Positions 23,705-32,757 of a stretch of 44,151 nucleotides of DNA are shown piece after piece (the first letter of the stretch is position 1; every line of letters begins with the position of its first letter). Source of the stretch: Methanosaeta sp. PtaU1.Bin060. Its GTDB lineage: Archaea > Halobacteriota > Methanosarcinia > Methanotrichales > Methanotrichaceae. The position numbers and the translations under genes were made by a program. The stretch spans positions 1-44,151 of the forward strand of contig MVRK01000071.1 in assembly GCA_002067365.1 (NCBI GenBank). The letters run 5' to 3'. The notes below the pieces were generated by a model. The model saw only the letters and a list, made by a program, of their open reading frames with translations. It did not search any database and had not been told where the DNA came from.

Positions 23705-24199
23705 TCACTGCATCCTCTTCTCAAAAATGTATGCTTCTTCCTTCTGTTTCCCTGGATTCTTAATCCCGACGACCGTAAACCCCAATTTTTGAACATAGAA
23801 GTGATGGTTCCTTGTTGCGAATGTAGGGGTATCTGTCATCCATGCTTTGGTATCAGTGTACTTAGATTCGATCAACCCCCATATCCTCGTCCCGATTCCT
23901 CTTCCCTGGAATGGCGGATCGATGAAAATTGTTCCCAGATAATTTTTCCCGTTTTCTCTGATCCAGAGAATAACGCCACCGATAAGTATCCCGTTCAGTA
24001 AGACCTTGAATGATTCAGTGGGGGAATGTAATCCCCATTTCATCAAAAGCCGCCCGTCATCATACCCATCAGGACCGCCTCTCTCCTCACCGAGATGGAT
24101 CCTCGTATCATTATCAAAAGCCCGGGTCATGATACTGGTTAGCGGTCTGATATCCTCTTTGGTTAAGGGCTGCAATTCAATGTTTTCTTGCTTATTCAT
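23705..24199 (-). CDS. GNAT-family N-acetyltransferase
   Basis: A 164-residue acetyltransferase. The acetyl-CoA signature is FIDPPFQGRGIGTRIWGLIES (Q-x-x-G-x-G). The preceding strand is GKNYLGTIFI, and the C-terminal strand is HHFYVQKLGFTVVGI. I start at ATG 24199, which has AGGTGA six bases upstream; GTG 24208 is upstream but lacks a site. The acceptor is unknown: the family covers amino sugars, antibiotics, polyamines and protein N-termini. No neighbour suggests a pathway. It has somewhat lower GC than flanking genes, a weak hint of different origin. Confidence 0.85.
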   Translation of the reverse strand: MNKQENIELQPLTKEDIRPLTSIMTRAFDNDTRIHLGEERGGPDGYDDGRLLMKWGLHSPTESFKVLLNGILIGGVILWIRENGKNYLGTIFIDPPFQGRGIGTRIWGLIESKYTDTKAWMTDTPTFATRNHHFYVQKLGFTVVGIKNPGKQKEEAYIFEKRMQ

Positions 24200-24398
24200 A
24201 AGATTCACCTGCTAGCTTCACGCTTCATTTCACATCAATTAAAAAAGATGCGGCTACAACTCTTGATCGCAGAGAGAAACTCATCGCAGGACTTACGGGC
24301 TTGCTCTGGTCCTCCATGTCTCTCATTTATCTCCGAGGGTCTTTATATGTCCTGGTGCACTATATATCAAGAAGTTTGGCTCTAGTGGAGGGATCACA

Positions 24399-24995
24399 TT
24401 GAAGGAGAATTGTGCGAGCCTGATTATGATGATGTGTCTGGTTCTGCTCCTGATGCCCGGAGCGCAGACATCTTCGATGGGGGACATGGACGTCTATCGA
24501 GCGAGTGAGGATTGCGGCAAGTGGAGGGTGAGCTTCAACTGGTCTGAAATGGACGCCTACAAAACGAGCGTATCTCATGGCGACACCGAATCTGGCGATA
24601 TCAAGATCCTGACTGATACCCTGGTCCTGACATCCCCCGCTGAAAAACAGAGGGTGGTGAAGGTCGCAGTCATGCAGTACTCCTCCAGAGACCCATCCAT
24701 TGTGAATTCCAGCCACCTGATGAGCCTCGCAAATGAGACCCTCTCTAAGTCGGGCGTCTGCGGAGGCTCGAAAGTGGCCATGAGATCGGTGGACGGCAAG
24801 CTCGGTGCCTTTGCAAGTGGCATAAAATGCTCGAGTGGTGAGCCCGTATTCACTGCTGCGTATCCTGTGGATTACTACCTCGATCGGCCTGGAGGCGTCT
24901 TGGCCTCAGATGCCGTCGGGGTCATCATCTCAACATACGGGCAGGATGCGACAGAACGCCTGATAGGCTCTATAAAGATAGAACAGACGAGATAG
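24399..24995 (+). CDS. Secreted protein, family not recognised
   Basis: A 198-residue exported protein. The start is TTG 24399, fixed by GGAGGG at 24387-24392. The TATA-like CTTTATATG lies near 24340. The signal peptide is residues 1-25 (CASLIMMMCLVLLLMPGAQT). The mature part has MDVYRASEDCGKWRVSFNW, a Cys pair near GVCGGSK and a second near IKCSSGEP, and VDYYLDRPGGVLASDAVGVIISTY. The mixed alpha/beta pattern suggests a compact globular domain. I do not recognise it. It ends 72 bp before rnp4. Confidence 0.65.
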   Translation: MKENCASLIMMMCLVLLLMPGAQTSSMGDMDVYRASEDCGKWRVSFNWSEMDAYKTSVSHGDTESGDIKILTDTLVLTSPAEKQRVVKVAVMQYSSRDPSIVNSSHLMSLANETLSKSGVCGGSKVAMRSVDGKLGAFASGIKCSSGEPVFTAAYPVDYYLDRPGGVLASDAVGVIISTYGQDATERLIGSIKIEQTR

Positions 24996-25067
24996 CCCAA
25001 GAAAGAGAGCGCCTGCAGAAGGGCATGAGGACATAGCTTTATCATCTCCTTCTTCGCAGGCAGAGCA

Positions 25068-25388
25068 GTGAGACACAGGAAGGACGCGCAAAAAAAGGGC
25101 AGGGAGATCGCCCGCCAGCGCATGGATCTCCTCTTTCGCCTGGCTGCAGCAGAGCATGAGCTTCACCCTGAGAGAAGCGACAGGTACGCTCAGATAGCAC
25201 GCCGCATCAGCACTCGTGCCAGGGTCAGGATACCGCCGCACCTGAAGGGGCTCTTCTGCAAGCGCTGCGGCCGCTACCTCTCACCCTCCGGCACCCGTGT
25301 GAGGCTGCACAGGGGAATCCTGACAGTCACCTGTCTTGGCTGCGGAAGGCAGACGAGACGCCCTTACAAGATCAAGATGAATTCTTAA
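25068..25388 (+). CDS. rnp4: RNase P protein component 4 (Rpp21/Rpr2)
   Basis: A 106-residue protein of the archaeal Rpp21 family. Basic helices come first (AQKKGREIARQRMDLLFRLAA, SDRYAQIARRISTRARVRIP), then a zinc ribbon with CKRC (Cys64, Cys67) and CLGC (Cys89, Cys92), separated by YLSPSGTRVRLHRG. It binds RNase P RNA with Rpp29 and helps mature tRNA 5' ends. The start is GTG 25068, with only a weak ribosome site (GGCAGA). It is on the same strand as the preceding secreted-protein gene but is probably transcribed separately. Confidence 0.93.
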   Translation: MRHRKDAQKKGREIARQRMDLLFRLAAAEHELHPERSDRYAQIARRISTRARVRIPPHLKGLFCKRCGRYLSPSGTRVRLHRGILTVTCLGCGRQTRRPYKIKMNS

Positions 25389-25576
25389 CTCGGGCGGCTG
25401 CACGCATTTTCTTGCGCCCGCAAAAACTGGCAGAGGCCATCGAATAATTGCTCCTCCGCCATCTGGGTGTCACCCGCCAGCAGCCCTCGCTTTCGGACTG
25501 GGCCGAACGTCGCCGGATCTCGTCTTGCCCCGGATGCTCAAGAAGCAAGATCTGCCGGCGTGAACCAGAGAGCAGC

Positions 25577-26092
25577 CTAGGCAGAGCCCTGTGGCGCTTC
25601 GAGCTGTTCGTAGCCGATATACTCCATGATCCTCTCTTTCTTGTCGCCGATAAGCTCCATCTCCCTGTCGAGGATCTCATTTATCAATGGCATAACAGGG
25701 GCAGTGCCGTCCCAATTCCTTGTGATTATCTCCTCAGACCCACTCTCTCTCGTCACCTGGTCCGCCACGAAGGCGCAGAGATAAATATCATCTATGTAGC
25801 CCTGGGGCCCGAACTTCTCTTCTGGGATCACATCCATCGGCAGGATGAAATAAGCTATGGCTGCAATGACCAATGGTGACATATGGCTTGGAAGAGAGCG
25901 ATCGTCTAGAAGCCTTGTCATGAGCCTGTAGAGTGCTGGTGCTTGATGTACCATCTCGCTGAATTCGCCGTTGTAACCCGAGATGTCATTCTCCAGCAAT
26001 GCATCAAATCTCTTCATTTCCGAAACCACCTCTCTCCAGAGCCTGAGCGCACCCGCGTGGGAGAACTCTGGCATCAAGAAGGCATGGAACAT
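25577..26092 (-). CDS. DUF1232 (YkvA-type) protein
   Basis: A 171-residue protein from ATG 26092; a TTG at 26155 would add 21 residues, and neither has a clear ribosome site. The N-terminal half is helical (LRLWREVVSEMKRFDALLE, MVHQAPALYRLMTRLLDD). It leads to the DUF1232 core SPLVIAAIAYFILPMDVIPEE, then GYIDDIYLCAFVADQV. That core (hydrophobic helix, Pro-x-Asp-x-x-Pro, then Asp-Asp) is typical of small membrane-associated proteins of unknown role. The acidic C-terminus (ELIGDKKERIMEYIGYEQLE) is variable. Function unassigned. Confidence 0.8.
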   Translation of the reverse strand: MFHAFLMPEFSHAGALRLWREVVSEMKRFDALLENDISGYNGEFSEMVHQAPALYRLMTRLLDDRSLPSHMSPLVIAAIAYFILPMDVIPEEKFGPQGYIDDIYLCAFVADQVTRESGSEEIITRNWDGTAPVMPLINEILDREMELIGDKKERIMEYIGYEQLEAPQGSA

Positions 26093-26214
26093 GAAATTAG
26101 TTAAACTTTTGTGCTGGAATGATTCTCCTGCATGGCCAAAATTTCGAGGTGGCAATCATTGCCAGAGTGCATCCGAGGAGTAATGATAATTACCTGCACG
26201 AGATATTAGATGCC

Positions 26215-27024
26215 ATGAGGCTCTCTATCATTATCACCATCATGGCACTAACAGCGATCTGCGTTCTACAGGCGGCCGGGGAGCAGGGCGCAGGCTTCTG
26301 GTCGTCCCGGGCCCATCAGCTCTATCTCAATGGCAGTTATGAGGATGCCGTCAAAGCTTACGACAAGGCCATAGAGCTGGACCCGAATAACGCCTCGCTG
26401 TACAATGGTAGGGGCATCGTCCTCTCCTTCGGCCTCGACAGGCAGATTGATGCCCTGGCAGCTTATGAAAAGGCCCTCAATCTCGATTCATCCTACGCCG
26501 ATGCTTTCTGCAACAAAGGCTATGCCCTCTGCCGCCTTGGGGAGTACGATGAAGGATTGGAATGTTATGATAAGGCCATCCAGCTGGCCCCCTCTTTTGC
26601 CGAGGCATGGAGCTTCAAGGGGCTGGCCCTCTCCATAGGTCTCGGAATGAACGATGAGGCCCTCGCATGTCTTGACAAGGCTGTGGCCCTCGACCCCAAC
26701 TATTACGACGCCTGGATCAACCGAGGTCTCGTCCTGTCCAACATCGGAAAGAATGATGAGGCCATCGCCTGCCTCGAAAGGGCTATCAAGATAAACCCGA
26801 AAATACCGAAAGGCTGGAACAATGAGGGCGTAGTCTTCCTCAAGATGGGATACTATCAGGATGCAGTTGCCGATTTCAACAAGGCTTTGCGGCTCGATCC
26901 GTCGTATGAGGAGGCGAGGCAGAACAGGGAAATGGCCCTGTCAGCTATTGATCAGACCCAGGGCAGCGACCTCGATGATGCCCTGAACAGGGCAAGGCAA
27001 GCCCAGGGTGCCAATATGGCCTGA
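26215..27024 (+). CDS. Secreted or membrane-anchored TPR protein
   Basis: A 269-residue protein. I start it at ATG 26215 (MRLSIIITIMALTAICVLQA), which gives a signal sequence; the longer frame from 26119 has no such logic. The rest is about six tetratricopeptide repeats of 34-36 residues, for example GSYEDAVKAYDKAIELDPNN, GEYDEGLECYDKAIQLAPSF, GKNDEAIACLERAIKINPK and GYYQDAVADFNKALRLDPSY. TPR arrays are protein-protein scaffolds. Export suggests a role at the cell surface, as with many methanogen TPR proteins. The C-terminus is a short acidic/Gln-rich tail. Confidence 0.85.
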   Translation: MRLSIIITIMALTAICVLQAAGEQGAGFWSSRAHQLYLNGSYEDAVKAYDKAIELDPNNASLYNGRGIVLSFGLDRQIDALAAYEKALNLDSSYADAFCNKGYALCRLGEYDEGLECYDKAIQLAPSFAEAWSFKGLALSIGLGMNDEALACLDKAVALDPNYYDAWINRGLVLSNIGKNDEAIACLERAIKINPKIPKGWNNEGVVFLKMGYYQDAVADFNKALRLDPSYEEARQNREMALSAIDQTQGSDLDDALNRARQAQGANMA

Positions 27025-27182
27025 GGCTCTCAACATTTTCTCGTTGTTCGACGGCCTATTTCAGATTCGAGATGAAAGAGACCATTGCAGCCTGATCGAA
27101 AACGTAGAATGGTATGCAGCCCCGGCCGCGAATGGCGGGGGCGCGCAGGCCACAGCCATTGATCTAAGCTCGGCTTCTATTC

Positions 27183-28475
27183 TCACTCCCTCTTCCCAAG
27201 CCTCCGCCTCACAGATTCAGCGTGCGCCTTCAGCCCCTCTGCCTCTGCCAGCGTCGTCACAGTCTCCTCAAGGATCCGCAGGCCGTCCTCTGTGATCATC
27301 TGCACAGTCATCTTCTTTGTGAAGTGGTCGACGTTCAGCCCCGAGAAGTGGCGGGCGTAGCCAGACGTGGGAAGCACATGGTTGGTTCCTGAGGCATAGT
27401 CGCCCGCGGCCACGGGCGTGTACCTTCCAAGGAAGACGCTTCCAGCGTGGCGCACCGACCGCAGCGCCTCCATCGGGTCGAGGGTCAGGATCTCCAGATG
27501 CTCAGGCGCGAAGGCATTGGCGAAGTTCAGGGCCTCGTCGATGTCATCCGCCACAAGGATAGCGCTATGCTCCAGGCTCTGCAGGACGATCTCCTTTCGA
27601 TCAGCACCCGGGGCCTGAATATTCAGCTCCTCCTCGACAGCCGAGGCCACAAGATCGTCTGTGGCCACAAGCACCGCCAGCGAGTGCGGATCGTGCTCAG
27701 CCTGGGCGATCATATCCGAGGCTATGATGGCCGGGTCTGCCGTCCTGTCGGCGATGATGAGCACCTCGCTTGGGCCTGCAGGAAAGTCTATCTCGACGCT
27801 GCCGCGCATAAGCATCTTCGCAGCTGTGACATAGATGTTCCCAGGCCCCACGATCTTGCTCACTTTAGGCACAGTCTCCGTACCGAGGGCCAGGGCTGCG
27901 ATGGCCTGAGCGCCTCCGAGCTTGTATATCTCGTCTGCGCCCGCCATGTCCGCGGCGACAGTGGTGAGGGGCGTGACTGAGCCGTCCGCCCGCGGGGGCG
28001 TGCAAACCACTATCCTTGGAACCTCCGCTACCCTCGCGGGGATCACGCTCATGAGGGCCGAGCTGGGGTATGCGGCTCTCCCGCCTGGCACATAGGCCCC
28101 CACAGAATCCAGGGGCACGACCTTCTGGCCGACTGCCACGCCCGCCGTCACCTCAGTCATCCAGAGGTCGCGCTCCCTCTGCTCATCATGGAAGGCGAAG
28201 ATGTTCTCGGCAGCCTCTGCCAGAGCTTCGAGAAGCTTCTCATCGACGGCATCGTAGGCGGCGTCGATCTCCTCCCCCGAGACCTTCAGGCCCTCTTTGT
28301 CGAGCTTTGCGCCTTCGAACTTCTCTGTGAACTTCAGAAGGGCCTCGTCGCCTTTCGATCCTACCTCCATCAGTATCTCGTTCACGTTTGGCAGAACATC
28401 CTGAATGCCCGTCTCCCGTGAGAGAAGAGCGCGCAGGTCCTCATCCTTCAGATCCCTAAGCCACTTGATTATCAT
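27183..28475 (-). CDS. hisD: Histidinol dehydrogenase
   Basis: A 430-residue HisD. Visible: GGRAAYPSSALMSVIPA, GGAQAIAALALGTETVPKV, IVGPGNIYVTAAK, FPAGPSEVLIIADRTADP (NAD site), AQAEHDPHSLAVLV, ANAFAPEHLE and TNHVLPTSGYARHFSGL. It oxidises histidinol to histidine in two NAD-dependent steps using zinc. I chose ATG 28475 (MIIKWLRDLKDEDL), preceded by GAGG, over a longer frame at 28490. It begins 29 bp after the DNA ligase gene on the same strand, probably as the last gene of the ACT-hom-lig-hisD run. Confidence 0.97.
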   Translation of the reverse strand: MIIKWLRDLKDEDLRALLSRETGIQDVLPNVNEILMEVGSKGDEALLKFTEKFEGAKLDKEGLKVSGEEIDAAYDAVDEKLLEALAEAAENIFAFHDEQRERDLWMTEVTAGVAVGQKVVPLDSVGAYVPGGRAAYPSSALMSVIPARVAEVPRIVVCTPPRADGSVTPLTTVAADMAGADEIYKLGGAQAIAALALGTETVPKVSKIVGPGNIYVTAAKMLMRGSVEIDFPAGPSEVLIIADRTADPAIIASDMIAQAEHDPHSLAVLVATDDLVASAVEEELNIQAPGADRKEIVLQSLEHSAILVADDIDEALNFANAFAPEHLEILTLDPMEALRSVRHAGSVFLGRYTPVAAGDYASGTNHVLPTSGYARHFSGLNVDHFTKKMTVQMITEDGLRILEETVTTLAEAEGLKAHAESVRRRLGKRE

Positions 28476-28504
28476 CGGGAAACCTCGCAAAAATTTGATC
28501 TATT

Positions 28505-30208
28505 TCACTCTTGGCCTGCGGATTCCGACCTCGCAGATGGACTCTTGTTCCTTCCCCTCTGCATCTTGTAGAGCGAGGCCACCCGCTCCAGAGTGTCCGC
28601 CTCCTCCAGGGACTTGTCATCCCGGACCCTGACCAGCCGCGGGAAGCGCAGGGCGAACCCCGAGGAGTAGTTCGGGCTCTTCTGGATCTCCTCATAGGCC
28701 ACCTCGAAGATCACAGCAGGCTTCAGCTCCATCTCCATTCCCTTCTGCACCACTATAAGTTCCTTGAAGATCCCTGTCAGTTCGCTCAAGGCCTCGTCGG
28801 TCAGCCCTGTGGCCACCCAGCCCACATCCAGGAGCCTGCCGGTCTCGGGATCTACGCACGCCAGCCGGTAAGATCCGAGGAAGCTCGCCCTCCTGCCCTC
28901 GCCCCACCTCGCTCCAATCACCACCAGGTCCAGCGTCTCCATCACCGGCTTGATCTTCAGCCAGTTCTTTCCTCGCTTTCCTGGAGTGTAGGCCGATGCG
29001 GGATTCTTGAGCATGATGCCCTCGTGCCCAGCGCTCAGGGCCTCTTTATAGATCCTCTTTGCCACCTCCACCTTCTCCGACAGGAACTGCTCGGCCACGA
29101 GAGATGGCTCGGCGACCTTGACCAGAAGCGCCCTTCGCTCCGAGAGGGGCAGATCAATCACGCTCTCGCCTTCCAGGTAAATCAGATCGAATAAGAAGGG
29201 CTTCAGAGGGATCTCCGCAGCGAGCCTCTTGACATTGTACTTTCGCCTGAACCTCTTCAGGACCTCCTGGAAGGCCCTGGGCCGCCCGTCTTCGGCTATG
29301 GCCACCGCCTCGCCGTCCAGGATCGCAGTTTTGGCATGGATCATCTGCGTCGCGTCCCGGACTATATCGGGCAGGGAGGCGGTCACATTCTCAAGACGTC
29401 GCGAGAAGATGCGCACCTTCTCTCCGTCTTTGTGGATCTGCACGCGAGCGCCGTCGTACTTCCACTCGATTGCTGCGGTTCCAATCTCCTTCAGCGATGC
29501 GGGTATCCCCGCCCCGAGCTGGGCCAGCATCATCTTGATGGGATGGTTGAGCATAACGCCGAGGTCCGAAAGGGTGCCTTTTTTGGCGCTCACAGCCACA
29601 AGGCCCATGTCGTTGGTGAGGCTGTATCCGCGCTCGACCGCATCTGCGGGCCTGCCGAAGGCCTTCGCCAGGGCATCCCTCACACCCCCCTCGCCCACAC
29701 CAATCCTCATGTCCTCGATGGAGAGCCTGGCGATGTACAGGGCCTCAAGCTCCGATGCCTGGCTGAAGAGGAACTGCAGGTTCTTGATCTTCGCATCCTG
29801 GCTCCTCTTTCCTGAGGCCTTTGCCACGGCCACGAACCTCTGGTAGACATCGGAAATGGAGAGCTGATCCTGGCCGATGAAGGATGCGAAGTTCTGCGGC
29901 CTGCGCTTCTCGACGACCCTGGATGCCACGAGGCCGGCGTCCCCCGCGGCCCTCAGCATCTCCTGGATCTGCGAATTGGGGCAGCCGCATGCTCTTGCCA
30001 GAGCCTCATAGAGGGTGCTGGGACCTACGCCCATGACAATGTCGGAGCCTGGCGGGAAGACTGTCCCCATGACGAAGTTGGACGAGATGGCCAGCTCCTC
30101 ATCATCAAGCCCTGCGAGGAATGCCGCGACTAGGTCGATCTTATCAAGGGTGCTGCTTACTTCCTCCACCCTGTGGCAAAGATCCGCGAAGGAGAGAAAG
30201 CTGGTCAT
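28505..30208 (-). CDS. lig: ATP-dependent DNA ligase
   Basis: A 567-residue archaeal/eukaryal type ligase. The N-terminal DNA-binding domain (1 to about 210) includes YIARLSIEDMRIGVGEGGVRDALA. The adenylation motif is EWKYDGARVQIH, with nucleophile Lys250. Later motifs are RIFSRRLENVT, ILDGEAVAI, PFLFDLIYLEG, EGIMLKNPASAYTPGKRG and NWLKIKP, then an OB-fold domain. It seals nicks, joining Okazaki fragments and completing repair. It follows hom by 6 bp, so it is co-transcribed with amino-acid genes. The Lys/Ser-rich C-terminus (KMQRGRNKSPSARSESAGQE) is family-variable. Confidence 0.97.
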   Translation of the reverse strand: MTSFLSFADLCHRVEEVSSTLDKIDLVAAFLAGLDDEELAISSNFVMGTVFPPGSDIVMGVGPSTLYEALARACGCPNSQIQEMLRAAGDAGLVASRVVEKRRPQNFASFIGQDQLSISDVYQRFVAVAKASGKRSQDAKIKNLQFLFSQASELEALYIARLSIEDMRIGVGEGGVRDALAKAFGRPADAVERGYSLTNDMGLVAVSAKKGTLSDLGVMLNHPIKMMLAQLGAGIPASLKEIGTAAIEWKYDGARVQIHKDGEKVRIFSRRLENVTASLPDIVRDATQMIHAKTAILDGEAVAIAEDGRPRAFQEVLKRFRRKYNVKRLAAEIPLKPFLFDLIYLEGESVIDLPLSERRALLVKVAEPSLVAEQFLSEKVEVAKRIYKEALSAGHEGIMLKNPASAYTPGKRGKNWLKIKPVMETLDLVVIGARWGEGRRASFLGSYRLACVDPETGRLLDVGWVATGLTDEALSELTGIFKELIVVQKGMEMELKPAVIFEVAYEEIQKSPNYSSGFALRFPRLVRVRDDKSLEEADTLERVASLYKMQRGRNKSPSARSESAGQE

Positions 30209-30214
30209 GCTCCA

Positions 30215-31222
30215 TCAGAATATCGCGTCTATGCGCTTTGTCCTGTAGATGCTGATGATGTCCGTCAGGATGGCAGAGGCCGTCTCGATGGACCCGGCAC
30301 CCAGACCCGTGACAGTGATGGTTCCCGAGAGGTCTGTGTAGATGGCCGCCGAGTTCAGGGTTCCTCCCACGGCGATTGGGCTGCCCATGGGCACCAGCAT
30401 AGGCCTGACAGTCAGACCAGGAACATCTCCGATGAGCTTGATCGCATATCCCCGCTTAGTTGCCAGCGCCAGCGCCTCAGGCGTGACGCCCGTGATTCCA
30501 GTCACCTCAACATCGCTGTACTTGATGTTCATGTCAAAGAGGGCGTTGGCGAGGATCACGACCTTTCCTGCGGTGTCCACACCCTCCACATCGTAGCTGG
30601 GGTCTGCCTCTGCAAATCCAAGGTCCTGCGCCTCGCTCAGGGCATGGGTGTAGGGAATATTCTCCTCAGCCATGCGCGTGAGGATGTAGTTGCAGGTGCC
30701 ATTGAAGATGCCCCTGATGCCGTAAATGGTGTTTCCCACAAGCGTTCTCTCGACGAGGCTTATGAGCGGCATTGTTCCGCCGACAGTCGCCTCGAACTTC
30801 AGCATCACGCCATTGTCCTCGGCCAGCTTCTTGAGCCTGCTGTAGGACACCACCAGAGGTCCCTTGTTCGATGTCACCACATGCTTGCCTGCTGAGAGAG
30901 CCGCCTCCATGTGCCCGAGCCCTGGTTGGCCGTGAACTATGTTCGTGGGCGTCACCTCTATCATCAGGTCTGAGTCGATAGCGCCGATCGCCTCCTTGCC
31001 CTTCATGCTGGATGTGGCCACGTTCTGCAGCGTCCTCTCGCCGAGGATCTTCGATGAGTCCACGCCGTCCTCGGCGATGACTGTGCCAGTATGGTCAGTG
31101 ACGCTCACGAGCTTCAGGTTCAGGCCCATCTCTCGGAGAGTCTTTTTCTTGCGGTTCAGGACATCGACTACGCCGTGGCCAACGATCCCGTAGCCCACCA
31201 GGGAGATCTTGACGTCTCTCAT
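30215..31222 (-). CDS. hom: Homoserine dehydrogenase
   Basis: A 335-residue enzyme of the short type, with no fused aspartokinase or ACT domain. The NAD(P) site is LVGYGIVGHGVVDVL. TSNKGPLVVSYSRLKKLA, KFEATVGGTMPLISLVERTL, IYGIRGIFNGTCNYILTRM and FAEADPSYDVEGVDTAGK form the catalytic region. It reduces aspartate semialdehyde to homoserine, leading to threonine and methionine. Its start overlaps the stop of an ACT-domain protein (ATGA, 31219-31222), suggesting that the separate ACT protein supplies allosteric control. Confidence 0.96.
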   Translation of the reverse strand: MRDVKISLVGYGIVGHGVVDVLNRKKKTLREMGLNLKLVSVTDHTGTVIAEDGVDSSKILGERTLQNVATSSMKGKEAIGAIDSDLMIEVTPTNIVHGQPGLGHMEAALSAGKHVVTSNKGPLVVSYSRLKKLAEDNGVMLKFEATVGGTMPLISLVERTLVGNTIYGIRGIFNGTCNYILTRMAEENIPYTHALSEAQDLGFAEADPSYDVEGVDTAGKVVILANALFDMNIKYSDVEVTGITGVTPEALALATKRGYAIKLIGDVPGLTVRPMLVPMGSPIAVGGTLNSAAIYTDLSGTITVTGLGAGSIETASAILTDIISIYRTKRIDAIF

Positions 31223-31725
31223 ACGGCCTCAGCCTCGATGGGCTCTATCACCAGCAGCTTCTTCTCCACTCCAACATCTCTCAGTATGGTCAGAGCCTTC
31301 TGGATCTCTGCCTTGCCCGTGGCGCGGATCTTAAGGTAGGCCGAGGAGGGCTCGTCCACTCCGGGCATCGTCAGGGATAGATCCATCACCTCTGCAAATC
31401 CTGTTGAGTCGATCCTCTTCACTGTGTCCCCCAGGTCACTGTCCAGCACGTGGCCCACGAGCACCACAGAGACCGCCTCGATGAAGCGATCCTCGCCAGC
31501 CCTCACCACAGTGACCCCGCTATTCTTGAGCTGTTCTTTGACGATCTCGATCTTGGATCTGTCCATCTCCACCACGAAGCGAACGGGAATAGTGCCGCGA
31601 GGCGTCTTGCGCTCCCTGTGGTGAACAACGCTTATGATGTTGGCCTTGTTATCCTTTAGCGGCTGCAGCGCCAGAAGAAGCTGACCAGGTATGTCCTGCA
31701 GCTCCAGGTCCATGGAAAGTCGCAT
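31219..31725 (-). CDS. ACT-domain protein coupled to homoserine dehydrogenase
   Basis: A 168-residue protein with two ACT-like beta-alpha-beta units: MRLSMDLELQDIPGQLLLALQ (then NKANIISVVHHRE) and VMDLSLTMPGVDEPSSAYLKI (then IQKALTILRDVGVEKKLLVI). ACT domains bind amino acids and regulate biosynthetic enzymes. Translational overlap with hom makes threonine-type feedback on homoserine dehydrogenase the natural guess. I prefer ATG 31725, which has TGAGGAA eight bases upstream, over ATG 31737, which has none. Unattached ACT proteins next to hom are common in methanogens. Confidence 0.88.
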   Translation of the reverse strand: MRLSMDLELQDIPGQLLLALQPLKDNKANIISVVHHRERKTPRGTIPVRFVVEMDRSKIEIVKEQLKNSGVTVVRAGEDRFIEAVSVVLVGHVLDSDLGDTVKRIDSTGFAEVMDLSLTMPGVDEPSSAYLKIRATGKAEIQKALTILRDVGVEKKLLVIEPIEAEAV

Positions 31726-31807
31726 AGCATTCCTCATAAATTACTGGACGTTTGGTTCTGCCTGAAGGGAAATAAACCTTGTGCAGAGGCGCGTCCTGTC
31801 GGTCCTG

Positions 31808-31819
31808 CAGAGGCCTCTG
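31808..31819. other. 12-bp palindrome upstream of the ACT-hom operon
   Basis: CAGAGGCCTCTG is a perfect palindrome 83 bases upstream of the ACT gene start. The partial echo TGCAGAGGCG lies about 22 bases to its left. It may be an operator for the operon, but chance occurrence is quite possible. Confidence 0.3.
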
Positions 31820-31977
31820 ACATTTTTGCAGCCTTCAGCAGAGACCAGTTGGAAAGTTGCAGGGCCTATCGGGCTGCACGCTTTTTGGGGAAGAGTCGAC
31901 GCTCTTGGATCGGCTCAAGAGATCGATCAGAGGCAGGATTTGGCATTTGAACTGATATTTGATCCTTTTGCGGGCTT

Positions 31978-32712
31978 TCAGGCCCTCGTTATCCTCTCCA
32001 GATCCACCCGCGCGCGCCGCAGCGGCGGCAGAGCACCCCATAGCGCCATCTCCTCGCCCCTGATCACGAGCGCCCCGTCGATCCCCGGCCTGTCTATCGC
32101 CTGGAAGCATCTATCCAGAGGATTGTCGGCCTGAACGGCATTTCCGAGTGCTGTGGCCGCAGCGTCCGCCAGCGCAAGGTCCTGCGAGACCACAGTGGCA
32201 GCATCTGCACATCCAAAGCTGATAGACGGCCCGACTGTGCCGGAGCTTGTGGCGATGCCCAAAGGCTTTTGCCGCGGCGATACCTCAAAGGCGAGGCCTT
32301 GGATCGGCGAGGCACCCGCATAGATCCCCACAAGGATAGGCTGGTCGTTCAGGATGGAGATATCCCCGCCATTGTCCACGATGGCATATCTCGCGCCCTC
32401 ATCTATCATAGCCTGCACTGCGAACTTGGCGATGGTGCCTGCGACTGCGGCCATCGGCCCGATGCCGAAGACGGCCGATCTGCTGGCCATCTGCCTCACT
32501 ATCTCAGGGACGCTGTTTGCCCCGGCATCCTTTGCCAGATCGTAGGGCTCCAGGGTGAGCATGAAGAAGGGATCTGCCCCGATGAAATCCTCCAGAAGCC
32601 TGCGCTCTTGATGAATCGACCTCTTCGCGGCCTCAATGTGCCTCTGATCGCGGGCAGAGATCGTGGCTATAGTCTCTTTCAGCTGGAAATGCTCTCTCAG
32701 AAGATCTGGCAT
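31978..32712 (-). CDS. UPF0280-family protein
   Basis: A 244-residue protein matching UPF0280, an archaeal family with an ApbE-like (FMN transferase) fold. Visible: FGIGPMAAVAGTIAKFAVQA, YAIVDNGGDISILND, GIATSSGTVGPSISFGCADAATV, and ALADAAATALGN (acidic, metal-ligand-like) near the end. The biochemical role is unproven. In ApbE relatives the equivalent motifs bind FAD and Mg. No ribosome site precedes ATG 32712, so it may be leaderless or translated after hflX, whose stop is 45 bp upstream. Confidence 0.85.
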   Translation of the reverse strand: MPDLLREHFQLKETIATISARDQRHIEAAKRSIHQERRLLEDFIGADPFFMLTLEPYDLAKDAGANSVPEIVRQMASRSAVFGIGPMAAVAGTIAKFAVQAMIDEGARYAIVDNGGDISILNDQPILVGIYAGASPIQGLAFEVSPRQKPLGIATSSGTVGPSISFGCADAATVVSQDLALADAAATALGNAVQADNPLDRCFQAIDRPGIDGALVIRGEEMALWGALPPLRRARVDLERITRA

Positions 32713-32757
32713 GATTGTAATAGCAATGCTGCTTTACTACAATATTGGTTTCGATAT

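Noticed and set aside
23705-24199. Antibiotic-modifying acetyltransferase
   Set aside because: Only the general GNAT fold is visible; nothing indicates the acceptor.
27008-27295. 95-residue plus-strand ORF after the TPR gene
   Set aside because: Most of it is antisense to hisD, and it is low complexity (Ser/Pro/Gln).
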